64,000 nt of DNA, from positions 27,387 to 91,386 of the forward strand of contig JAUCBJ010005626.1 in NCBI GenBank assembly GCA_032718475.1, read 5' to 3'. The notes under the pieces were generated by a model. That model was given only the letters and a program-made list of their open reading frames with translations, was not told the DNA's origin and ran no database searches. The position numbers and the translations under genes are program-made. Below, one piece after another: positions 56,201 to 62,114 of this stretch. Each line of letters starts with the position of its first letter. Position 1 is the stretch's first letter. The DNA is from Nemertoderma westbladi (lineage: Eukaryota; Xenacoelomorpha; Nemertodermatida; Nemertodermatidae).

Positions 56201-58291
56201 AGTTTATTTTACCAATAATAACTCATCTTTTATTGGCGCAATTGTAGGACTAATCCCATCACATGCGTACTTTTTAACCGGGTATTGTACAAATTTTAAA
56301 TAACATATAAATACAAATATTATACAAATATTATAATAACAAATACCTCGAAAAATACAGCTTGCCAACACATTGTTACTATCAATAGTATAGTATAGTA
56401 TAGTATAGTATAGTATAGTATAGTATAGTATAGTATAGTATAGTATAGTATAGTATAGTATAGTATAGTATAGTATAGTATAGTATAGTATAGTATAGTA
56501 TAGTATAGTATAGTATAGTATAGTATAGTATAGTATAGTATAGTATAGTATAGTATAGTATAGTATAGTATAGTATAGTATAGTATAGTATAGTATAGTA
56601 TAGTATAGTATAGTATAGTATAGTATAGTATAGTATAGTATAGTATAGTATAGTATAGTATAGTATAGTATAGTATAGTATAGTATAGTATAGTATAGTA
56701 TAGTATAGTATAGTATAGTATAGTATAGTATAGTATAGTATAGTATAGTATAGTATAGTATAGTATAGTATAGTATAGTATAGTATAGTATAGTATAGTA
56801 TAGTATAGTATAGTATAGTATAGAGTATATAGTATATAGTATATAGTATATAGTATAGAGTATAGAGTATAGAGTATAGAGTATAGAGTATATAGTATAG
56901 AGTATATAGTATAGAGTATATAGTATAGAGTATATAGTATAGAGTATATAGTATAGAGTATATAGTATAGAGTATATAGTATATAGTATATAGTATAGAG
57001 TATATAGTATAGAGTATATAGTATAGAGTATATAGTATAGAGTATATAGTATAGAGTATATAGTATATAGTATATAGTATATAGTATATAGTATATAGTA
57101 TATAGTATATAGTATATAGTATATAGTATATAGTATATAGTATATAGTATATAGTATATAGTATATAGTATATAGTATATAGTATATAGTATATAGTATA
57201 TAGTATATAGTATATAGTATATAGTATATAGTATATAGTATATAGTATATAGTATATAGTATATAGTATATAGTATATAGTATATAGTATATAGTATATA
57301 GTATATAGTATATAGTATATAGTATATAGTATATAGTATATAGTATATAGTATATAGTATATAGTATATAGTATATAGTATATAGTATATAGTATATAGT
57401 ATATAGTATATAGTATATAGTATATAGTATATAGTATATAGTATATAGTATATAGTATATAGTATATAGTATATAGTATATAGTATATAGTATATAGTAT
57501 ATAGTATATAGTATATAGTATATAGTATATAGTATATAGTATATAGTATATAGTATATAGTATATAGTATATAGTATATAGTATATAGTATATAGTATAT
57601 AGTATATAGTATATAGTATATAGTATATAGTATATAGTATATAGTATATAGTATATAGTATATAGTATATAGTATATAGTATATAGTATATAGTATATAG
57701 TATATAGTATATAGTATATAGTATATAGTATCTTGTATGTTGTAAAAAAAAATTCTGTTTGTAGGTATTGAATCTTCTCCTACAATTTTCAACGAAATAA
57801 AGCGAAATTTTGCAGAAAGCATGTCTAATAAATGCTCCCTATGGGGTGTCGACAGAATTTTAATTGAGTGAATTCTACGATTATGATCGGTCATTCTAGA
57901 ATTAATTTCACTGTTGCTAGGCAACCAACAGGTCCCTCGCAACCAAAACCTTGCATACACAACTAGGTCCGATAATGAACCTAATCTATCATCAACGTTT
58001 CATCCAATTCCATCAACATAGTGCAAGAAGTTGTCTGTACAAACAAACACACACACAAACAAACACGCGTGAGAAATAAGGACATCCAGTTCTGCTGGAT
58101 CCGTCAAATTATTAGGAACCGAGAGGGACTTAGAGCTCGTGAAAATTGATAAAGTCTGATAGTATACAATATACAGCAATTATCGTTATCAACTTACCAT
58201 AACCTGCGCTCTCCGCGGTCGTTTGTAGCACAGTTCCAATAAGAATACAGATTACCTTAAATATACCTGCCGTAGTAAGTTTAGCAATCAT
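35310..58291 (-). CDS. Secreted six-ShKT-domain protein, 7 exons
   Basis: Exons in transcript order: 58291-58198, 50066-49938, 49649-49521, 47182-47051, 43472-43347, 41021-40887, 35452-35310. All introns are phase 1 and GT-AG; the sum is 888 nt, 295 residues. The first exon codes a signal peptide with a hydrophobic core (VICILIGTVL). Each other exon codes one ShKT domain of about 42-46 residues with six cysteines in the pattern C, D-rich loop, C, GxxxxGxC, Y-M-Y, C, SC, C. ShKT domains are disulfide-stabilised modules of extracellular animal proteins, named after a sea-anemone peptide but common in non-venom proteins such as enzyme tails and matrix proteins. A protein of ShKT repeats only, with no enzyme domain, has no function I can name. 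The introns are packed with minisatellites and transposons. More exons could be hidden in the 8-kb first intron. Confidence 0.85.
35535..37066. repeat. 18-19-bp minisatellite, about 80 units, G-rich on the transcribed-gene sense
   Basis: Unit CCTTCCTCCCCTGGGTTT and variants with TTGGTTA or TGGGTTA. A block of roughly 400 bp is repeated at an offset of 499 bp (for example CCATCCTCCCC at 35791 and 36290; GGGATTCCC near 36070 and 36569), so the array has a higher-order duplication. Long proline/phenylalanine-rich frames of over 500 codons in all plus-strand frames are products of a unit that is mostly a multiple of three and lacks stops. They are not genes. It lies in the last intron of ShKT gene A. 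Confidence 0.95.
37068..37446. repeat. Near-perfect palindrome, about 165-bp arms
   Basis: The left arm starts CTTTTTCAGGTGATCAAAG and the right arm ends CTTTGATCACCTGAAAAAG. The arms are almost identical across words such as AACAGGTCTTCATCAGTGGC and GAGATCGATTCTGAACCGCC; the loop is about 45 bp near 37232-37278. It is directly appended to the end of the minisatellite and followed by 17 C. Likely a young MITE or foldback insertion. Confidence 0.9.
37496..40700. mobile_element. 3.2-kb element with long terminal inverted repeats
   Basis: 37496-37590 (CCGGATCTAGTGTCTTACAT, AGTCCAGACAATTAC, CATTCAAGTTTGC) is the reverse complement of 40610-40700. 37640-37745 (ATTACTCATAACCATAGCAA, CGGGAGATTTCCCTCTTAT, CTAGGTGGAATTT) is the reverse complement of about 40265-40365. 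The arms are thus 250-430 bp with one or more indels. The interior holds a broken gene fragment at 37.74-38.26 kb, GTTGCTATG-rich words and two direct copies of the GTGGCTTGCCCCACATAATA motif (38.60 and 39.22 kb). Confidence 0.75.
37741..38259 (+). pseudogene. Fragment of a repeat-borne gene: DTDVLV block plus CXC-type Cys motif
   Basis: The readable frame to 38064 gives HIKCLVRTLDTDVLVIIIG, NLWVAFVTGKHFNYYNIN and DTLGPEKSLALPVFHSF. Past a stop/frameshift, 38065-38259 gives KRKKGCGTRCACKIEDW then KCTELCKCQCEN. The second block is a tesmin/CXC-like cysteine motif. Proteins combining the two blocks are multi-copy in many marine invertebrate genomes; I know no assigned function. The central part (the usual TGCD-containing region) is missing, so this copy is dead or partial. 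The upstream part of the open frame (37510-37740) is terminal repeat and not gene. Confidence 0.5.
40887..41021 (-). CDS. ShKT gene A exon 6: ShKT domain 5
   Basis: 135 bp, phase 1-1, acceptor TATAATACAG, donor TACC|GTAAGT. Encodes ENADHEPTCGGLAAIGEC, NPMYMYVTC and QSSCNRCSNGY, six cysteines. Confidence 0.85.
41095..43338 (-). repeat. 21-bp minisatellite of 5'-splice-site-like units, about 105 copies
   Basis: In the sense of ShKT gene A the unit is GTAAGTG followed by AAATGCAATATTT, with variants AAGTCCAATATTA and others. The array fills nearly the whole intron between exons 5 and 6. Its first unit is the real splice donor of exon 5 (GTAAGTTTAATATTT). Leucine/histidine-rich frames of 180-200 codons within it arise because 21 is a multiple of three. 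Confidence 0.95.
43347..43472 (-). CDS. ShKT gene A exon 5: ShKT domain 4
   Basis: 126 bp, phase 1-1, acceptor ATATTTACAG, donor CACG|GTAAGT. Encodes LDDADGNCPGWAAANEC, GSMYTYC and QSSCNRC, six cysteines. It is squeezed between two minisatellites: the 35-bp array ends about 15 bp upstream of its acceptor, and the 21-bp array begins at its donor. Confidence 0.88.
43490..46025. repeat. 35-bp minisatellite, about 72 units, with 140-bp higher-order period
   Basis: Unit core TACTACAGTACTACTAGGAT followed by CGGCATGCTGCATTG. A variant CGGCAGTCTG recurs every 140 bp (four units) through much of the array, and a longer block recurs at 420 bp (45138 and 45558). It lies in the intron of ShKT gene A before exon 5. 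Single units occur at 50878-50905 and, shortened, at 20640-20665, both next to LINE 3' ends. Repeated 64-codon frames in it are artefacts. Confidence 0.95.
46075..46280. repeat. Cluster of TACGCGTAG palindromic words
   Basis: CTACGCGTAG or close variants occur about eight times in 200 bp (for example CCTACGCGTAGCTACGCGTA at 46080, TACGCGTAGATTTTTT, AACTACGCGTACC), in an otherwise CpG-poor neighbourhood. The ends (CCTACGCGTAGCTACGCGTAG and the inverse of GTAGGTGCTACGAGTAGC) look like an inverted repeat, so this may be a small MITE. Confidence 0.5.
46320..46520. repeat. Two diverged direct copies of a CTCCCCGGTTAAA-type word
   Basis: CACTCCCCGGTTAAAATTCC (about 46350) and CATCCCCGGTTAAATTTCC (about 46480), each followed by CTAG.GTA and CTCCCGG.GTGTATTTT. 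This implies a tandem duplication with a period of about 130 bp. No coding. Confidence 0.5.
46521..47050. other. Intron sequence of ShKT gene A, nothing recognised
   Basis: Includes TAGGGTTAGGGTTA at 46801-46814, too short to be a telomere remnant, and a small ORF at 46615-46803 with no recognisable domain. Confidence 0.35.
47051..47182 (-). CDS. ShKT gene A exon 4: ShKT domain 3
   Basis: 132 bp, phase 1-1, acceptor CTCTTCAACAG, donor GATG|GTAAGA. Encodes TDNDDREAHCGGWAAAG, DPLYMYSYC and QKSCDRCGNG, six cysteines. The 37-bp minisatellite starts within 60 bp upstream of this exon. Confidence 0.85.
47207..47893. repeat. 37-bp minisatellite bounded by inverted copies
   Basis: The main array (about 47545-47866) has unit CCTGTTGTACCC, TTTTTTCCATTTTTGTAC, TCTTTGA. 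About 300 bp to the left, 47207-47290 carries the same words in reverse complement (GATTCCGACTCAATGGG, CATCGAGTCAAAGAGTACAA, CAGGTCAAAGAGTACAAAAA), and the right edge (47850-47893) matches that left edge in inverse. The 37-bp period rotates through all three frames without a stop on the minus strand, creating lysine-rich frames of about 130 codons that are not genes. Confidence 0.9.
47894..48789. other. Intron sequence of ShKT gene A, nothing recognised
   Basis: AT-rich with no coding or repeat structure that I can support. The end (CATACATACAGACAAACGTCG) resembles short words seen in other MITE flanks. Confidence 0.35.
48790..49216. mobile_element. Second copy of the CAGGACATGGTGTAT TIR element
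   Basis: Matches 33.15-33.72 kb in the same orientation: ACAAATCTTAATGAGAATAC, GGGTGAGCCAGAATTTTTA, CTACAAGTGTTTGAAAAAG, AATGGAAAGCTGGCCG and the end TTCCAGGACATGGTGTAT. The left end with the TIR is missing or unrecognisable. Confidence 0.65.
49262..49420 (+). mobile_element. tRNA-derived SINE-like sequence
   Basis: Starts GCCTCCGTGGTTTAGAGGTT, with box A TGGTTTAGAGG and box B GGTTCGATCCC at normal spacing, an anticodon-stem-like CCTGG...TCGGG and a 3' CTGGTGGC that partly pairs with the start. T-stem mismatches and the C at the position before the anticodon argue against a working tRNA. The unrelated tail (GAGTTGGTTCAACTCAGTCC then TGTTTAAAT) suggests a SINE. Confidence 0.5.
49521..49649 (-). 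CDS. ShKT gene A exon 3: ShKT domain 2
   Basis: 129 bp, phase 1-1, acceptor ATTCCTGTAG, donor CTCG|GTGAGT. Encodes PDLDDLCGGLTMRGDC, SDPNYMYSHC and ATSCNVCGENL, six cysteines. Confidence 0.85.
49938..50066 (-). CDS. ShKT gene A exon 2: ShKT domain 1
   Basis: 129 bp, phase 1-1, acceptor TTGTTTCAG, donor GGAG|GTTAGT. Encodes an acidic loop SPDDDPVSCSGW, then AAGQCFENPAYMYNHC and QTSCNMC; all six cysteines are present. Confidence 0.85.
50210..50880. repeat. (AT)n tract and 100-140-bp tandem repeat
   Basis: (AT)n at about 50246-50268. Then about four diverged units starting ATAAATATTAGGTGTCTAGT or similar at about 50404, 50504, 50604 and 50743, each followed by GTTTGTCATTAA, AT-rich words and GAAAATAATA. 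A further partial unit (AAGGTGTATAGTTTGTCATT) lies at 53183, on the other side of the LINE. Confidence 0.6.
50885..53180 (-). mobile_element. 5'-truncated non-LTR retrotransposon (endonuclease end + reverse transcriptase)
   Basis: Minus strand. 53201-52257 codes the end of an APE endonuclease (FSSDHRLIVAKVRLSLR), a linker (RAPWTDNKIQKCRNDL) and NRASGVDGVPPEVFK. After one frameshift at about 52300, 52356-50920 codes the reverse transcriptase: GNLTLYGSFRGISLISIA, NQNGFRKGRGTMEPIL, AVIFVDFFKAFDSVSR, GVLQGDTLAPFLF, the catalytic block DLDFADD (YADD variant), FCYLGSWI and a C-terminal LRRVYCVKY...FAGHCFRRED region. Only one frameshift and few defects make this the youngest coding element in the window. 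The N-terminal endonuclease is missing. The LINE clade is not assigned. It sits in intron 1 of ShKT gene A and interrupts a tandem repeat. Confidence 0.9.
53304..53762 (-). other. Unassigned 152-codon open frame
   Basis: The frame starts MTDPPLSLIEKPHDN and remains open past the ATG upstream. Composition is mixed and protein-like (ERKCTCPAPQRSTFITFSS) and GC is higher than in the flanks. No motif is recognised. Because it lies between an ORF1-like remnant and a truncated LINE on the same strand, a retroelement origin is possible. Confidence 0.25.
54306..55590 (-). pseudogene. LINE ORF1 remnant: CxxC motif, coiled coil and RRM-like part
   Basis: Minus strand from about 55590: MPDCKLCGDSKITLPKLG, ICEACRNEETASG, then helical KMLDAKLTPINDKLDSQ and QEKIIVALEKKRSNNEM. 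After a gap holding 24 C (54952-54975), 54563-54306 gives DERLKNLIFCGIPELASDD, KVLIAIGCRDIHFERCRRVC and DKHPRCLNVTFRSGRTE. The last part has the shape of ORF1 RRM regions (RxxNLxxxGIPE...RV...RPRxLxVxF). It is upstream of, and on the same strand as, the LINE at 50.9-53.2 kb, so it may be the ORF1 of that element or of a relative. Confidence 0.5.
55745..56304. repeat. Direct duplication of about 140 bp flanking a SINE
   Basis: 55750-55885 and 56149-56304 share TTATACATTTATTATAGGAA, GGGATCTAGGGGTCTTAACC, TCGAATGATAAGTTTATTTT, TTTTATTGGCGCAATTGTAG and TACTTTTTAACCGGGTA, with a 10-bp insertion in the second copy. 56104-56150 (TAACAATGTGTTGGCAAGCT) is further repeated in inverse at 56331-56388 next to the TATAG array. 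Confidence 0.8.
55905..56065 (-). mobile_element. tRNA-derived SINE-like sequence (minus strand)
   Basis: On the minus strand: CCTGTGGCCTAGTGGTTGTA with box A TGGCCTAGTGG, then box B AGATTCGATTCC, then TGATGAGACCCAGTAAGGTC and GAAACGCGT. Box spacing is tRNA-like. The last words resemble conserved central domains of animal SINEs. The flanks AATTAATATCTCATATCTC and TTGAGATATGGAGTATTAATT are inversely related. Confidence 0.55.
56386..57731. repeat. TATAG pentamer array turning into TATATAG/TATAGAG heptamer array
   Basis: 56386-56822 is (TATAG)n, about 87 units. 56823-57055 mixes the heptamers TATATAG and TATAGAG, partly alternating with a 14-bp period. 57056-57731 is nearly pure (TATATAG)n, about 96 units. 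The 546-codon frame across it (Tyr/Ile/Leu/Thr only) is an artefact. It lies in the first intron of ShKT gene A. Confidence 0.95.
57732..58197. other. Repeat-flank sequence, end of ShKT gene A intron 1 (donor side)
   Basis: Contains GTTGCTAGGCAACCAACAGG, CAACTAGGTCCGATAATGAA and ACAAACAAACACACACAC-type words common to interspersed repeats. No coding. Confidence 0.35.
58198..58291 (-). CDS. ShKT gene A exon 1: signal peptide
   Basis: ATG at 58291; 31 codons plus one base, MIAKLTTAGIFK then VICILIGTVLQTTAESAGY, followed by donor G|GTAAGTT. Basic start, hydrophobic core and an A-x-S-A type cleavage region fit a secretory signal. The ATG is the only one in this short exon. The assignment to gene A rests on matching phase (1) and strand, and on the absence of any other nearby acceptor exon. 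Confidence 0.75.
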
Positions 58292-59236
58292 TGTGAGCCT
58301 TTTATATTTACAGTTTCAACATAGAATTTTCTAAACGTTTAACAATTATTTTTTCAACGTTGTACGATATTCATACGGGTTTACAATATTCGGTAATATA
58401 TCAGCTATTGTAATCTGTAATGTATTAATACCATTAACGGTGCAGCTGTGACTAATCTGTGTATCTGTATGAATGCGTAATTTACGGTCATTAAATAAAT
58501 TACTGATTTTGTACTAGGGCGATACAAACTAAATAGTGTTATTATTCAATGTCCCGTTGGGTTGTGAAGGATTTGACTGCTTATCAAATGTATTCCTCTC
58601 TCATAACACATTGCTGTCGTAACATGGCGTTTTCCTTTTGTGCCATTTCATTATTGTCTTGCGGTAATAGTAATGTATTATTCCACCATGTTTGACATGA
58701 GCATGTCAATAACAGGCAGGTTTTTTTTTTTGGTGCCACTGATTCACCGCTGACCGACGTATCAATTTGATATCAGTGTTTTTACCTCTTCGTCCTCGAG
58801 TTCTTGAAAATGCAACCAAATAAATATGGAAGTTTATTTACTTAGTTAATAGGGAGTGTACACTGTACATGCGGATGACTGTCGAATGCTGCCTTACATA
58901 AATATATTCCGTTTATGGAATATCATAAAAATCATAATGTAAAATTAAATTACTATCCCTAAACGGCTTGTAAAGCTTTGAATATTGATGAGTAAAACAT
59001 CATTTACCCATAATATGGCTTTACCTCTGATTGTTAAGTTTATTACCACTGGGGAAATAAATTCTGACATTTAGGAATAACCAACCATTAAGTAGCAATT
59101 CTACCAAAATGATTCGTATGAGACTATAATTGGTAGTACAATATAAGATACCAGCAAAATCAGCGATTGTGTCAGAGAATATAGAAATAAGATAGCAGAT
59201 ATATTGATTATCATTTTGCTTTTTTTTAATAAAACT
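58292..59236. promoter_or_regulatory. Divergent intergenic region between ShKT gene A and the GPCR gene
   Basis: About 0.95 kb between two start codons that face away from each other, so both promoters should lie here. TATAAAAG occurs at 58306-58299 (minus strand), but only about eight bases from the ATG, too near to act as a TATA box for it. I see no other motif that I can support. The role is inferred from position. Confidence 0.35.
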
Positions 59237-60370
59237 ATGGCTAATAAAAATATGTATCCCAACATTGCTGATGAGGAGTTTGATGAGTTGAATAATTACT
59301 TTGAATACCTAAAGACAGAGTTGTTCACTCCAGGTACTACCACTGGTAACCTAACGGTGATCTTTGTTTGCTTCTACGCCGTCATCGGCATTATCGGTCA
59401 CGTGCTCACCATCGTCGTTGTTAAGCTCGAGCCAAGTTTCCAGTCCATCTTCTACAAGTTGCTCGCTCTTGGCGCGGTCTTCGAAATTCTCGCTCTCATT
59501 GGCAAGGTCCTTCATATCCTCGCCAACCAGCTCTACTTTTGCCCGGGAGAGGTGCGGAACTTCGTACAAAACGATGTTTGGATTACCATGTGGCAGGATT
59601 GTCCCTCGGTGGTGGCTGCCGGTGTCCAGGGCTACTGGAAACTATTCGTCAGTCCACTACTCGCTCTCTCTGGTTGGGCAGTCGTCTTCATATCGATCGA
59701 CCGCTTTTGCGCGGTGTTTCTTGCTATCCGTTACTCTCTCGTCCACGAGAACCAGAAGAAGATTCTGCTCGGTGCTTTCATCTTTCAGGTTCTTGTGTTT
59801 ATCATTCCCGTCTGGCCGGAGTTTCTAGTTAATACTATCGAAGACCAAGGACCAAAGACCACTTTTATTGTCACGAATAATTCGACATTATACGAAGATT
59901 ACATCTCAAATGTCTCTGGTTTCTACCGGCCCATCGAGAATTGGCTTCAAGTAGGCCTTCTTTTTATCTTCAGCGCTGCCGTTCTATTTAAAGTGAAGGT
60001 GATGGCCAAACTACGCGGAAGTACAGGGGAGTCAGACAGAGATAAGCGCGACCGGAGTCTCATCAACCTTATGCTCATCACCATGGCAACAAAGGGGTCG
60101 CAGTTGGCCTTCAACGGTATCCAATGGATGTACATAAATCTTTATCGCGATAGTTTGGAGCAGTCCGTTCCGCCCAACGCCCATATTGTGGGTATCGCGG
60201 AGGTGCGCGCCTACTACCACGCATTCAATGTTAGCAATATCCTTATCGTTGTCAACTACTACGTCTGCGTCGCCTACGCTGTTAACTTTTACCTCATGCT
60301 AACGATTCGATCATTCAGCGATGCGTTTAAACGGCAAATTGTGGCTCCAATATCTAAAAAATTCAAATAG
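59237..60370 (+). CDS. Class-A-like seven-transmembrane receptor, intronless
   Basis: 377 codons from the ATG at 59237 (A at -3, G at +4). An in-frame ATG at 59204 has a poorer context and would add a short hydrophobic leader. Numbering from 59204: TM1 about 50-73, TM2 81-108, TM3 140-168 ending SIDRF (DRF instead of DRY, 166-168), TM4 187-207, TM5 246-266, TM6 285-312, TM7 341-367 with NFYLM in place of NPxxY. Glycosylation sequons lie in the N-terminus/first helix edge (NLT) and second extracellular loop (NNST, NVS), and cysteines at 113/133 are available for a disulfide. The ligand is unknown; peptide-receptor-like families are one possibility. The coding DNA is clearly more GC-rich than its flanks. 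An AATAAA stands 14 bp after the stop. Confidence 0.85.
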   Translation: MANKNMYPNIADEEFDELNNYFEYLKTELFTPGTTTGNLTVIFVCFYAVIGIIGHVLTIVVVKLEPSFQSIFYKLLALGAVFEILALIGKVLHILANQLYFCPGEVRNFVQNDVWITMWQDCPSVVAAGVQGYWKLFVSPLLALSGWAVVFISIDRFCAVFLAIRYSLVHENQKKILLGAFIFQVLVFIIPVWPEFLVNTIEDQGPKTTFIVTNNSTLYEDYISNVSGFYRPIENWLQVGLLFIFSAAVLFKVKVMAKLRGSTGESDRDKRDRSLINLMLITMATKGSQLAFNGIQWMYINLYRDSLEQSVPPNAHIVGIAEVRAYYHAFNVSNILIVVNYYVCVAYAVNFYLMLTIRSFSDAFKRQIVAPISKKFK

Positions 60371-61956
60371 AAACAGTTTTATTAATAAACTCCTTTTTCA
60401 GTTAATGTTGTCGATTTTGTGTATTTTGCAGTTAGCCTCATTGGTATTGTCAGCTAATTGTAAATCTATAATCTTTTAATAGCTAAGGGACCCTAATAGT
60501 TCTGTTACAGAGGCAGTCCAACACTGTCAACACGCAACTACTGTCATTCTACAGCAGTGATTACAGAAGTATACGACTGTTTCGGGGGTAAATATATTTT
60601 TAAGGATTGCTACCCTCTCATATCCTTTACTCATTGAAGTGAATGGAAATTCAAAAGACGAAAGTCTAAAAGATAAGAACCTAAAATACTTTGTAACATC
60701 TTCACCTACTGATTGGTACAAATATTACTTTTATTTTGGTCTATTATATTGTTGTTTTACTTTGAACGCCGCCTTAACCTCAGTTTGGACCCTTTGCTTT
60801 TAATTTTGTAATTGTTTATTTTATGGACTTGTATTGGCGCTTGCTTGCTCCGGTTCGACTGTTTTATTTATCATGTTTAAACTTTTTATTTGACTTTATT
60901 TTATCTATTTCGGACATCAAACTGTTCCCATCTCGTTTGTGTCTTTCATCCCTTTGACTTAACTCAATGTATATTAACCGATATTAACCGCTATTAACCG
61001 CTATTATTTATTTATGCGAGTGTTTTTCCAATATCTTCTATCGTTTAATACTCACCCGCCGTAATCATATTTTTGTCAAATAAATTTTATATAACATCGT
61101 ATTTTCCAGCACTTCTACTATACATACTGTATATTAGTAGTCTATATAGGCATACTGCACTGGTAAGGAAGTAACTGTTTGAAACCGCGGATAATGGGAA
61201 CCCCTGAGACGACCAATTTTTTTCATTTTGTAAATTATTAATGGCGATTAAAGTTGCTATTGGAAAAACATAGTGCTCGTTTACATGGTAGCAAAAATAG
61301 TAATGGTTGATCTCAAGCAAGGGTTACCATTAAATGTGGTTTGTGCCATCATAGACTTCATGATAGTATGGGCGATGGATAACGGTAATCTTACTGTGGG
61401 CCAATATTATATTGTGTAGAAAGATATATGTGCAATGTTTATTTAACCTAATAATTTAAGTTAGTTTAAGTCAGTTTCCAGTTTATATATCAGTTTAGAA
61501 TATAGTTATGAGGGACCGCACTGGGAATAAGTGCCAATCCCCTGGCTTAACGATCTAAGGAAACAATAAATTTTGCTTTTATCTTTTTATTCCATGCTGT
61601 ATAAATTAATGTAATCATGGTATGACTGATGTCAGACTTGAATATACTGTACTTGTTTCAAGTGCTGAAAACCAACTGTTTATAAATAAAACAGCGGCGG
61701 TTTCTTATATATTCAAGTAATATATCTTCCTACAATAATTTATGAGATATAATATATATATATATACCCTTAATTGTTCGGTGCACTAAATAACTACTTC
61801 TTTTGTCTCAACGATTGTTAACCCTTTATTAAATATGTTTAGATGTTTTTTATATTCAACAAAGGTCTGGAACAAATATGATACGAATCACCCTCCACCT
61901 TTTCCTTAGTTACAATAATTATTATACCCATGACCACATACACGGTCACAAATGAA
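60371..61956. other. Between GPCR and ShKT gene B; no gene
   Basis: Holds the GPCR 3' region (AATAAA at 60384-60389), a threefold 10-bp repeat (about 60969-61003, ATTAACCG words), an (AT)n tract near 61750 and, near 61825 on the minus strand, an AATAAA that could end gene B. 61087-61320 (minus) has an open frame with no domain. Confidence 0.4.
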
Positions 61957-62114
61957 TTATACACCGTACTTTAAGATAAGTTTGTTGCACGTGTTGCACG
62001 ACGTCTGACAGTAGCTGTAATTCCATAGAAACTGCACGGGATCATCGCACAGGCCTGAAGCTAGTCTCTCAGCGCAATCTGAGTGGGGTTGATCTGGGGC
62101 GTTCACACAGTCAA
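61957..62114 (-). CDS. ShKT gene B last exon: ShKT domain and stop
   Basis: 158 bp from acceptor CGTTACAG to TAA at 61959-61957. Encodes APDQPHSDCAERLASGLC, DDPVQFLWNYSYC, QTSCNTC and a short tail KLILKYGV. Confidence 0.85.

Noticed and set aside
56320-57960. 546-codon Tyr/Ile/Leu/Thr frame
   Set aside because: Translation of TATAG and TATATAG arrays.
58299-58306. TATA box for ShKT gene A
   Set aside because: TATAAAAG lies only eight bases before the ATG; transcription from it would begin inside the coding sequence.
59351-60220. Additional frames on both strands inside the GPCR
   Set aside because: Shadow frames of a GC-richer coding region.
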